A stretch of DNA of 9,709 nt, from positions 1 through 9,709 of the forward strand of contig JAJXTA010000056.1 of NCBI GenBank assembly GCA_021784265.1. Reading direction: 5' to 3'. The notes below the pieces were generated by a model. It was given only the letters and a program-made list of their open reading frames with translations. It was not told the DNA's origin and made no database searches. Position numbers and translations under genes: made by a program. How positions within the stretch are numbered: position 1 is the first letter of the stretch; the number at the start of each line of letters is the position of its first letter. Source of the DNA: a bacterium (GTDB taxonomy: Bacteria > Verrucomicrobiota > Verrucomicrobiia > Limisphaerales > J093). Positions 1 to 5,145 of this stretch are shown piece by piece.

Positions 1-450
1 CCCCTGGGCCATAATGCTGTAGCTCGTCCGGCCCACCCCGGTTCCCATGAAGAGTTGTTGGATATCCTTAAGCCGGCACGGGGTCTTGTTGATGAAGTAC
101 TCGCTCCCCCCGTCCCGAAACACCCGCCGCGTCAGCGTCACCTCCTCATAACTGAGCTCCACCCCGGCCGCCTTCAGATGTTCGGCATCAACTCCCCCGA
201 TGGTCAACGAGACCTCCGCCAAGCTCAGCGGCTTGCGCTGGTCGGTCCCGTTGAAGATCACATCGGCCATTTCCCCACCCCGCAACGCCTTGGCCGACTG
301 CTCTCCCAAGACCCAGCGTACCGCGTCGGCAACGTTCGATTTGCCGCATCCGTTCGGCCCCACTATCGCCGTGATCCCCGGCTGGAAATTCAACGAGGTC
401 TTGTCCGCGAAGGACTTAAAGCCAAAGACCGTCAAATTCTTGAGATACAT
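1..450 (-). CDS. smc: Chromosome segregation protein SMC, N-terminal part (cut by window edge)
   Basis: The first 150 residues of the SMC ATPase are present; the coiled coils, hinge and C-terminal ATPase half lie beyond position 1. The start (MYLKNLTVFGFKSFADKT) matches the family start closely. The Walker A loop GPNGCGKSN is at residues 31-39, followed by VRWVLGEQSAKALRGG and the ADVIFNGT segment of the SMC head. The Cys in the Walker A loop, where Ser is more common, is a normal variant. SMC dimers with ScpA/ScpB load onto DNA and organise and resolve the chromosome. The gene lies 121 bp downstream of yqgE on the same strand, so co-transcription is possible. No well-spaced Shine-Dalgarno is seen: the only GAGG lies inside a perfect palindrome about 16 nt upstream of ATG. 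The identification is secure. Confidence 0.97.
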   Translation of the reverse strand, partial: MYLKNLTVFGFKSFADKTSLNFQPGITAIVGPNGCGKSNVADAVRWVLGEQSAKALRGGEMADVIFNGTDQRKPLSLAEVSLTIGGVDAEHLKAAGVELSYEEVTLTRRVFRDGGSEYFINKTPCRLKDIQQLFMGTGVGRTSYSIMAQG

Positions 451-457
451 CAATGGG

Positions 458-469
458 GAGGCTAGCCTC
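458..469. promoter_or_regulatory. 12-bp perfect palindrome just upstream of smc
   Basis: GAGGCTAGCCTC reads the same on both strands and ends 8 bp before the smc ATG. It covers the only GAGG that could serve as a ribosome binding site for smc. It could be an operator, or it could limit translation by pairing, but a 12-bp palindrome with no loop forms a poor hairpin. Function is unknown; only the symmetry is observed. Confidence 0.3.
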
Positions 470-494
470 GATCCGGTCGGCTGTAAAGTGAAAA

Positions 495-510
495 CCACAA
501 GATAATGTGG
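495..510. promoter_or_regulatory. Inverted repeat CCACA-N6-TGTGG in the smc leader region
   Basis: CCACA (495-499) and TGTGG (506-510) form a 5-bp inverted repeat around the AT-rich core AGATAA. The region is the most AT-rich part of the yqgE-smc gap, so it probably carries the smc promoter. The spacing and symmetry resemble a dimeric repressor site. No matching regulator is in the window, so this is a candidate only. Confidence 0.28.
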
Positions 511-571
511 TCAGCCTCCGCCCCGCGCACAACTAATCGTTGTCGGCGCGCTCATGCCGACCCAAACCCGC

Positions 572-1132
572 TCAGTTCAACGAGTAATCCTCGGGCGCCT
601 CGGCCAGCAGTCGATACGCGGCGCCTTTTTGGCGCAAGATCAAACGCCAGAGATGCTCCGGGGCTTCGGAAAAGACCAGCTCCAAGGAAGCAGGATGGGT
701 CAGCCAAGCCCGCCGCCGCATTTCGTCCTCCAACTGGCCGGGGCTCCATCCCGCGTAGCCGGCGAACAACCTCACCTTCCGCGCGGCTGAGTACGACTCC
801 CCCATCTCGATCAGGTCATCCAACGAATGGCTCAGGTGGAGGCTGGGCATGACGTTGGCTTCCGGGAGATAGTCCTCGGAACGCAGGAAGCTCAGGGCAC
901 CGGGCTGAACCGGCCCGCCCAGGAAGAGCGGCTGCTCCTTGAGGGCCTCGGGCAGATCGGCGACCAGCATCTCCCCCACCTTGTTGTCCGATGCCCGATT
1001 GAGGACCAGCCCAAACGCCCCCTCCGCATCATGCCGACAGATCAGGACAACCGTGCGATGAAAAAAAGAGCCGCGCAAGTTGCCGCCATCCAGCAGCAAT
1101 TGCCCCTGCAGGTATTTCAGCTTCTCGCTCAT
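572..1132 (-). CDS. yqgE: YqgE/AlgH family protein (DUF179)
   Basis: The 186-residue protein has the full-length pattern of the YqgE/AlgH family, which is usually about 180-190 residues. Visible blocks are LQGQLLLDGG near the N-terminus, GSFF at 21-24, HDAEGAFGLVLNR at 34-46, LGGPVQPG at 71-78, and FAGYAGWSPGQLEDEM at 123-138 followed by W143. The family has no firmly established biochemical role. The AlgH name comes from a proposed link to alginate regulation in Pseudomonas, and that should not be carried over here. No signal peptide or membrane segment is seen, so it should be cytoplasmic. The ATG at 1132 is preceded by a G-rich stretch (TTGGGG) that may serve as a weak ribosome binding site. 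A possible 26-codon leader frame ends 16 bp upstream, and smc follows downstream on the same strand. Confidence 0.95.
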   Translation of the reverse strand: MSEKLKYLQGQLLLDGGNLRGSFFHRTVVLICRHDAEGAFGLVLNRASDNKVGEMLVADLPEALKEQPLFLGGPVQPGALSFLRSEDYLPEANVMPSLHLSHSLDDLIEMGESYSAARKVRLFAGYAGWSPGQLEDEMRRRAWLTHPASLELVFSEAPEHLWRLILRQKGAAYRLLAEAPEDYSLN

Positions 1133-1148
1133 GGCCCCAACACGCGCC

Positions 1149-1229
1149 TCACCCTCGCCCGCAACCCCGGCCCAACACCGTCAGCCCGGGGGGGAGACGG
1201 CAACCCGATGGCGCAAGTTCAATCTGCAT
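1149..1229 (-). CDS. Possible 26-residue leader peptide upstream of yqgE
   Basis: A short frame starts at the ATG of 1229-1227 and encodes a peptide beginning MQIELAPSGCRLPP and ending in TGA. It is supported mainly by a very good Shine-Dalgarno, AGGGAGG, about 9 nt upstream of its ATG, better than that of yqgE itself. Its stop lies 16 nt before the yqgE start, so it could act in translational coupling. The sequence is not recognised, is rich in Gly, Arg and Pro, and could be chance coding in GC-rich DNA. The AGGGAGG is also an ordinary purine run in this region. Confidence 0.18.
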   Translation of the reverse strand: MQIELAPSGCRLPPGLTVLGRGCGRG

Positions 1230-1269
1230 CAACCTTGCCTCCCTGACAACAACGATTAGATTCGGAGGC

Positions 1270-1398
1270 ATGAAAAAGCACGGACGTCTCCTGGTCCTGG
1301 GGTGGTTGCTGGTGGCGGTGCTGGTGGCCGCCAGCGGCTGCCGCAGCGATTCCGGGAGCCGTGAATACATCCCCGGCAAGGGCTGGCGCCCGACCTGA
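1270..1398 (+). CDS. Small predicted lipoprotein, 42 residues
   Basis: The frame encodes a 42-residue protein beginning MKKHGRLLVLGWLLVAVL. The N-terminus is a classic type II signal peptide: MKKHGR charged region, hydrophobic residues 7-20, and a lipobox-like VAASGC with the acceptor Cys at 24. Ala at -3 is a slightly weak lipobox residue. The mature peptide would be only about 19 residues, CRSDSGSREYIPGKGW plus three more, so it would be a lipid-anchored peptide. GGAGG is just one base from the ATG, which is unusually close for a ribosome binding site, and a TTAGAT hexamer lies 8 nt before the ATG. It is divergent from yqgE and 184 bp upstream of the DUF1223 gene. The function is unknown. 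Signal peptide logic makes it likely to be real, although no relative was checked. Confidence 0.6.
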   Translation: MKKHGRLLVLGWLLVAVLVAASGCRSDSGSREYIPGKGWRPT

Positions 1399-1408
1399 CA
1401 TCCAGGCC

Positions 1409-1422
1409 CGGTGGCGGCACCG
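1409..1422 (+). terminator. Short hairpin after the small lipoprotein gene
   Basis: CGGTG and CACCG pair around a GCGG loop, starting 10 nt after the lipoprotein stop codon. The stem has only 5 bp and there is no T-run behind it, so it is at best a weak or factor-assisted terminator. The rest of the gap to 1582 is GC-repetitive sequence (alternating GCGCCCGC units) with no gene seen. Confidence 0.22.
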
Positions 1423-1545
1423 CGCCCGCGCCCGCGCGGCGGCATCGGCAGGGTAACCGAGCGGCGAACCCAGAGAGCGGTCTGGCACCACCACGCGGCG
1501 GTGTCGGCAGGTCCCCGGTGTGGCTCGACGGCGGCGAAGCGCCCA

Positions 1546-1574
1546 TTGGCCGGAACGGGAACCGGTGCTATAGT
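1546..1574 (+). promoter_or_regulatory. Sigma70-type promoter for the DUF1223 gene, possibly leaderless
   Basis: TTGGCC (1546-1551) and TATAGT (1569-1574) are 17 bp apart, and TG one base upstream gives an extended -10 (TGCTATAGT). The expected transcription start, about 7 bp after the -10, falls at 1581-1583, which is the ATG of the gene. If the promoter is real, the mRNA has almost no leader. The GAGG at 1575-1578 would then lie upstream of the transcript. Alternatively the hexamer is chance and GAGG is an ordinary ribosome binding site. Confidence 0.4.
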
Positions 1575-1582
1575 GAGGCTCA

Positions 1583-2371
1583 ATGCGGCCAGCGATACTC
1601 ATCGGACTACTCCTCGGCGCGGCCGGGGTGGCGCAGGCCCAGACGGCCTCCCCCCTCTTCCGCCTGGAGAGCGGCAGCGGGCAGACCCCGCTGTTCGAGC
1701 TTTACACGTCCGAAGGATGCAGCAGTTGTCCGCCCGCGGAGCAGTGGCTTTCGGCACTGGTGACCAGCCCCGATCTGTGGCGGGAGTTCGTTCCCGTCGC
1801 CTTTCACGTGGACTACTGGGATAATCTGGGCTGGCGCGACCCCTTTGGCAGTCCGGCCTACAGCCTGCGCCAGCGCGGCTACGCCGCCGCCTGGCAGACC
1901 CCATCGGTCTATACCCCAGGCTTCGTCTGGAACGGGAACGAGTGGCGAGGTTGGTTTCAAGGACAGACCTTGCCTTCCTCCGATCATCCGCCGGCCGGCA
2001 GCCTCACGGCGACGTGGCTCGCCGGACCGCAATGGACGGTCACCTTCAAGCCCACCGCCTCCCAGCCCCGGCTCTACGTCGCCCATCTGGCGCTGCTCGG
2101 CTTTGGCTTGGCCTCGACGGTCACCGCCGGGGAGAACAAAGGCCGCGTGTTGCTCCACGACTTCGTCGCCTTGACCCTCGCCGAAGCGCCCTTGCTCCGC
2201 CTCGCCGAGGGCTACCACGCCACCCTCAACGTGCACCCGCCTCTCACCGTTAAACCCCAACGGCTCGGCGTGGCGGCGTGGATCACCCTCGGCAACGGCG
2301 GCCCCCCGGCTCAAGCCGTCGGCGGCTGGCTGGACACCTCGCCGCAGGCCGCCGGGACTCAGCCGCACTGA
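1583..2371 (+). CDS. Secreted DUF1223 family thioredoxin-like protein
   Basis: The 262-residue protein starts with a Sec signal peptide (MRPAILIGLLLGAAGVAQA, cleavage expected after A19). The DUF1223 core follows: FELYTSEGCSSCPPAE at 38-53 with a C46-S-S-C49 pair, HVDYWDNLGW at 75-84, the RQRGYA segment near 96-101, and VYTPGFVWNG at 109-118. The family has a thioredoxin-like fold, and the CxxC pair suggests a thiol redox role in the periplasm, but no substrate is established. The C-terminal part (about 140-262) is a less conserved beta-rich extension, as is usual in the family. GAGG sits 4 nt before the ATG, and a good promoter lies immediately upstream. The gene appears monocistronic: a small lipoprotein gene precedes it by 184 bp and a GC-rich hairpin follows the stop. 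Confidence 0.93.
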   Translation: MRPAILIGLLLGAAGVAQAQTASPLFRLESGSGQTPLFELYTSEGCSSCPPAEQWLSALVTSPDLWREFVPVAFHVDYWDNLGWRDPFGSPAYSLRQRGYAAAWQTPSVYTPGFVWNGNEWRGWFQGQTLPSSDHPPAGSLTATWLAGPQWTVTFKPTASQPRLYVAHLALLGFGLASTVTAGENKGRVLLHDFVALTLAEAPLLRLAEGYHATLNVHPPLTVKPQRLGVAAWITLGNGGPPAQAVGGWLDTSPQAAGTQPH

Positions 2372-2376
2372 CCCAT

Positions 2377-2394
2377 CCCGGGGCGCTGCCCGGG
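2377..2394 (+). terminator. GC-rich hairpin after the DUF1223 gene
   Basis: CCCGGG (2377-2382) pairs with CCCGGG (2389-2394) around a 6-nt loop, beginning 5 nt after the TGA. Position and strength suit a terminator, but only TT follows rather than a T-run, so it is not a textbook intrinsic terminator. Confidence 0.4.
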
Positions 2395-2692
2395 TTGGCC
2401 CCGCCGTACCCACCGCCAACCCGGGAGGCGGAAGCCGGGGGAGGTTCCGCCCCCCGCCCTCCGGGCGGAGGCCAGACGTGATCCTCATTCACCACCGGGC
2501 GGCGGCGGCGGCTCCCCCCCCGCGGGACCCAGGCCGGGAGGGGGAGGGCTCCGCGGCTCAGGTGATACTTACGATTAGATATACTGTCTCACACGGCTCG
2601 CGGCGGCCCCGCCCGTAAGCTGAAGAGTGGACCGGCGCGGAACGGGCGGCCTGCCACCGCCATCGGCTCAGGGCCGCGCGACGGCTTGCTTC

Positions 2693-2722
2693 TTGACAAC
2701 CCCCGCCCGGGCTCGCCATAAC
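2693..2722 (+). promoter_or_regulatory. Sigma70-type promoter for the flavin oxidoreductase gene
   Basis: A perfect TTGACA (2693-2698) is followed after 18 bp by CATAAC (2717-2722), which matches TATAAT at four of six positions. The predicted start near 2729 gives a leader of about 23 nt before the ATG at 2752. Nothing better is seen in the gap. The leader carries TTAGCCCGGT, a 10-mer also found in the nagB-pseudopilin gap. Confidence 0.45.
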
Positions 2723-2751
2723 ACCGCCAAACATTAGCCCGGTTTCATCGC

Positions 2752-3363
2752 ATGCATGCCGTCGCCCTCAACGGAAGCCCGCGCAAAGGCGGGAACACGG
2801 AAATCCTCCTCAAGCAGGCGCTGGCCCCGCTGGCCGCGGCCGGCTGGACCACGGAGTTCATCCAACTCGGGGGCACGGACATTCGCGGGTGCCGGGCCTG
2901 TTATCACTGTTTCGAGGCCAAAGACCGGCGGTGCGGGCAAAAAACTGACTGCTTCAATCACTGCCTGGAGCGGATGGTCGCCGCCGACGCCATCCTCCTG
3001 GGGTCGCCGACCTACTTCACCGATGTCAGCGCCGAGATGAAGGCTCTCTTGGACCGTGCGGGCTTGGTGGCGCTGGCGAACGGCGGGCTGTTCCGGGGTA
3101 AGATCGGGGCGGCGATCGTCGCGGTGCGCCGCGGCGGAGGCACCCACGCCTTCGACACCATCAATCACATGTTCCTGATGTCCGGCGCGATCGTGCCTGG
3201 GTCCACGTATTGGAACCTCGGGTTTGGTTTGGATAAGGGCGAGGTGACGAAGGATGCGGAAGCCGCGCGGAACATGAAGGACCTAGGGCAAACCATCGCC
3301 TGGCTGGGCGAAGCGATCGGCCGCTGCGCCGTCCCGTACCCGGTGGCGGTGGTGGCAGAATGA
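2752..3363 (+). CDS. Flavodoxin-fold NADPH-dependent FMN reductase / iron-sulfur flavoprotein-like
   Basis: The 203-residue protein begins with the FMN-binding signature of the NADPH-dependent FMN reductase family, LNGSPRKGGNTEILL at 6-20. A Cys cluster C47-x2-C50-x2-C53-x7-C61 follows; this matches the compact CX2CX2CX4-7C motif that binds a 4Fe-4S cluster in archaeal and bacterial iron-sulfur flavoproteins. Further Cys residues are at 67 and 71. LGSPTYFTDVSAEMKALLDRAG is the second flavin-contacting block. It is probably a cytoplasmic electron-transfer flavoprotein; the donor and acceptor are unknown. Related NAD(P)H oxidoreductases carry similar Cys-rich loops without a proven cluster, so cluster binding is an inference. 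The start at 2752 puts the signature at the usual distance from the N-terminus, although there is no strong Shine-Dalgarno. It stands alone, with its own promoter and a hairpin behind it. Confidence 0.92.
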   Translation: MHAVALNGSPRKGGNTEILLKQALAPLAAAGWTTEFIQLGGTDIRGCRACYHCFEAKDRRCGQKTDCFNHCLERMVAADAILLGSPTYFTDVSAEMKALLDRAGLVALANGGLFRGKIGAAIVAVRRGGGTHAFDTINHMFLMSGAIVPGSTYWNLGFGLDKGEVTKDAEAARNMKDLGQTIAWLGEAIGRCAVPYPVAVVAE

Positions 3364-3374
3364 GCCCCGCGGGG

Positions 3375-3400
3375 AGCCGCGTTACCCTGCCCCCGCGGCT
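3375..3400 (+). terminator. Stem-loop after the flavin oxidoreductase gene
   Basis: AGCCGCG (3375-3381) pairs with CGCGGCT (3394-3400) around a 12-nt loop, 12 nt after the stop. It is preceded by the perfect palindrome CCCCGCGGGG (3365-3374). No T-run follows. The position favours a terminator role. Confidence 0.4.
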
Positions 3401-3425
3401 AAGCGGGCTGGCCGAGGCCAATCGG

Positions 3426-3494
3426 TAGCGGGAGCGGGAGTCGCACCCGCGCGGCAGAGCTTATGAGGCTCGCCTGACTCTGATTCTTCCCGCA
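3426..3494 (-). tRNA. tRNA-Met(CAU)-like sequence lacking a normal D arm
   Basis: Read on the minus strand, this 69-nt stretch has most of a tRNA. The acceptor stem GCGGGA (3493-3488) pairs with TCCCGC (3433-3428). The anticodon stem GAGC/GCTC (3471-3468 with 3460-3457) closes the loop CTCATAA, with anticodon CAT at 3465-3463. The variable region is 5 nt. The T stem GCGGG/CCCGC (3450-3446 with 3438-3434) closes the 7-nt loop TGCGACT. A discriminator A (3426) and CC follow, but CCA is not encoded. Position 1:72 would be T·T, and an unpaired first position is a hallmark of bacterial initiators, but the GGG/CCC anticodon-stem pairs of initiators are absent. The roughly 16 nt between acceptor and anticodon stem (AGAATCAGAGTCAGGC) are too short and cannot form a D stem. 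T-loop position 55 is G. It may be a degenerate tRNA, a tRNA-like RNA or an unusual functional tRNA. Confidence 0.4.
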
Positions 3495-3980
3495 GGAGAA
3501 TGGTGGAGGACGGCGGGTGACGCTCCCGCTTAAACCTGCTTGCAGGGCAGGTGCCTCACTTTTCTGCCACGCCCCCCAAACCGCCACCGCGAACTCCACC
3601 CGGCCGAGAGGACAGCCCCGGCCGTGAACCTCCGCACAAAGAACCAACACCGCTCGCTCTCTTGCGATACCAACCCACGCCGGGACAACAAAAAACCCCG
3701 GTTATGTTTCGGTAAGCAGGGCGGGAGAAAGTACTGCTCTGGTTCAGCCCCTGCTTTGACCGAGCTGGGTGAGGTCGCCGGCGGCCCCGGGTGCGACGCG
3801 GCCGGCGGCAAACGCCCGGCGCGACGCTGGGCCTGAGCGCTGCGACGCCGGCGGCGCCACGCCGACCGCCCGACGCCGCCAAGACATCTTGCTCGTATTC
3901 CTGCTACCCATCGCCAAACGTCGAAGCCCTCCAGCAGAGCCTCCTGGTGACAGCCAAGGCCTGGTTTCATCAGGCGCCCG
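3495..3980. other. Intergenic region between the tRNA-like element and ychF, no gene seen
   Basis: No frame here looks like a real protein. It contains the hairpin ACCTGC/GCAGGT (3534-3539 with 3547-3552) next to the 5' side of the tRNA-like element. A longer structure, AAGCAGGG/CCCTGCTT (3714-3721 with 3749-3756), is extended by GGT/ACC after a 2-nt bulge. A small stem GCCTG/CAGGC (3959-3963 with 3971-3975) lies just after the ychF stop and may serve as a weak terminator for it. The stretch 3640-3720 is less GC-rich than its surroundings, with an A6 run at 3690-3695. Confidence 0.45.
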
Positions 3981-5084
3981 TCATACGTGGAAGCGGAACA
4001 GGAGCACATCGCCGTCCCGCACGAGGTAATCGCGCCCCTCGACCCGATAGTGGCCCGTCTCGCGGGCCTGGGCGACGGAACCGCACTGGACCAAGTCGCT
4101 CCAGGTGACGGCTTCGGCTTTGACGAAGCCCCGTTCGAAATCGGTGTGAATCGTCCCCGCCGCCCGGGCCGCCGTGGTCCCGGCCGGGACCGTCCACGCC
4201 CGCACCTCTTGCTCGTTGAACGTGAAGAAGGTGCGCAACCCCACCAAATGATAGGCGCTGCGGATGAGCGCGGCCACACCGGACTCGGCCACGCCGAGTT
4301 CCTGGAGATACGCGCGGGCCTCTTCCGGGGACAGGTCGGCCAAATCGCTTTCCAACTGTGCCGCCATCACGACCGTGTCGCACCCGTGATGGGCACGGGC
4401 GTACTCGCGCACCTGCTGGACCAGCGGGTCGCGGGCCGCGCCCGGCAGACCGCTCTCGGTGACGTTGGCGGCGAAGAGCGTCGGCTTTTCCGTCAACAGG
4501 AAAAGCCCCTTGCTGACGGCCCTTTCCTCGGGCGCCAGCGCCAGGGTGTTGGCGGGCTTGCCGGCATCGAGGTGCGGTTCGAGTTTGTCCAGGACATGCG
4601 TCTCGATCAGGGCCTGTTTCTCGGCGCGCTTGACGTCGCGCGCGATTTTTTCCCGGCGCTTGCGCACCGCCTCCAGGTCGGCCAGCACCAACTCCGTGGT
4701 CACGATGCCGAGGTCGCGCGTCGGGTCGATGGCGCCGGTGACGTGATGAATATCCGGGTCCTCGAAGCAACGCACCACATGGGCCAGGGCATCGACCTCG
4801 CGCACGTGGCTGAGGAACTTGTTGCCCAGGCCCTCGCCCTGCGCCGCCCCTTTCACCAGACCCGCAATGTCCACATACTCAATCGTGGTGGGGATCTGCG
4901 CGCTCACCTGGACCACCCGCGCCAGTTGCCCCAAGCGCGGCTCCGGGACGTTCACCACCCCGAGGTTGGGCTCGATGGTGCAGAACGGATAATTCTCGGC
5001 CGGGGCTTTGTGGGAGCGGGTCAGCGCGTTGAAGAGCGTCGATTTGCCGACGTTGGGCAAGCCCACGATGCCGACTTTAAGCAT
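3981..5084 (-). CDS. ychF: Redox-regulated ATPase YchF (OBG-like GTPase family)
   Basis: The 367-residue protein is full length for YchF. G1 is GLPNVGKST at 8-16, G3 is DIAGLVKGA at 72-80, and the YchF-type G4 replacement NVTE is at 207-210, where GTPases have NKxD; this change gives the family its ATP preference. A helical coiled-coil insert lies around 130-175. The TGS domain ends the protein from about 283, with TFFTFNEQEVRAWTVP and the final DYLVRDGDVLLFRF block. YchF binds ribosomes and ATP and modulates translation and the stress response. The ATG at 5084 is preceded by GAGG, and a TAGAAT hexamer lies exactly 8 nt before the ATG. nagB ends 61 bp upstream on the same strand; a T6 run (5129-5124) behind GC-rich sequence may partly end nagB transcription. 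Confidence 0.98.
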   Translation of the reverse strand: MLKVGIVGLPNVGKSTLFNALTRSHKAPAENYPFCTIEPNLGVVNVPEPRLGQLARVVQVSAQIPTTIEYVDIAGLVKGAAQGEGLGNKFLSHVREVDALAHVVRCFEDPDIHHVTGAIDPTRDLGIVTTELVLADLEAVRKRREKIARDVKRAEKQALIETHVLDKLEPHLDAGKPANTLALAPEERAVSKGLFLLTEKPTLFAANVTESGLPGAARDPLVQQVREYARAHHGCDTVVMAAQLESDLADLSPEEARAYLQELGVAESGVAALIRSAYHLVGLRTFFTFNEQEVRAWTVPAGTTAARAAGTIHTDFERGFVKAEAVTWSDLVQCGSVAQARETGHYRVEGRDYLVRDGDVLLFRFHV

Positions 5085-5145
5085 ACTGCCTCATTCTATT
5101 GCCGACATGCACAACCTACCATGAAAAAAGCGACCGCGCCCGGGC

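Larger units (their letters stand above)
2372..2751. other. 380-bp intergenic region with several hairpins, no gene seen
   Basis: No convincing coding frame is visible on either strand. Beyond the terminator-like hairpin it holds GGCGGAA/TTCCGCC (2427-2433 with 2445-2451), CCTCC/GGAGG around GGGC (2458-2471), and a C-run/G-run inverted repeat at about 2511-2549. An AT-rich patch at 2566-2586 contains ACGATTAG and a TATACT hexamer (2580-2585). An 8-bp hairpin CCGCCCGT/ACGGGCGG (2609-2616 with 2642-2649) comes next, and then the promoter of the downstream oxidoreductase. The density of strong inverted repeats leaves room for a short structured RNA, but none is recognised. Confidence 0.5.

Noticed and set aside
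1423..1445. GC-alternating tract (GCGCCCGC units) as a tandem repeat or Z-DNA element
   Set aside because: Too short and irregular to separate from base composition.
1607..2488. Open frame of 293 codons opposite the DUF1223 gene
   Set aside because: Composition is Gly/Arg/Pro-rich with no motif, while the plus strand encodes a clear DUF1223 protein.
3540..3836. Possible 98-residue protein in the spacer before ychF
   Set aside because: Arg/Pro-rich composition, no ribosome binding site, no motif; it overlaps structured non-coding sequence.
5124..5145. Intrinsic terminator of nagB before ychF
   Set aside because: A T6 run is present, but the GC-rich sequence before it forms only a 3-bp stem, so termination cannot be supported.
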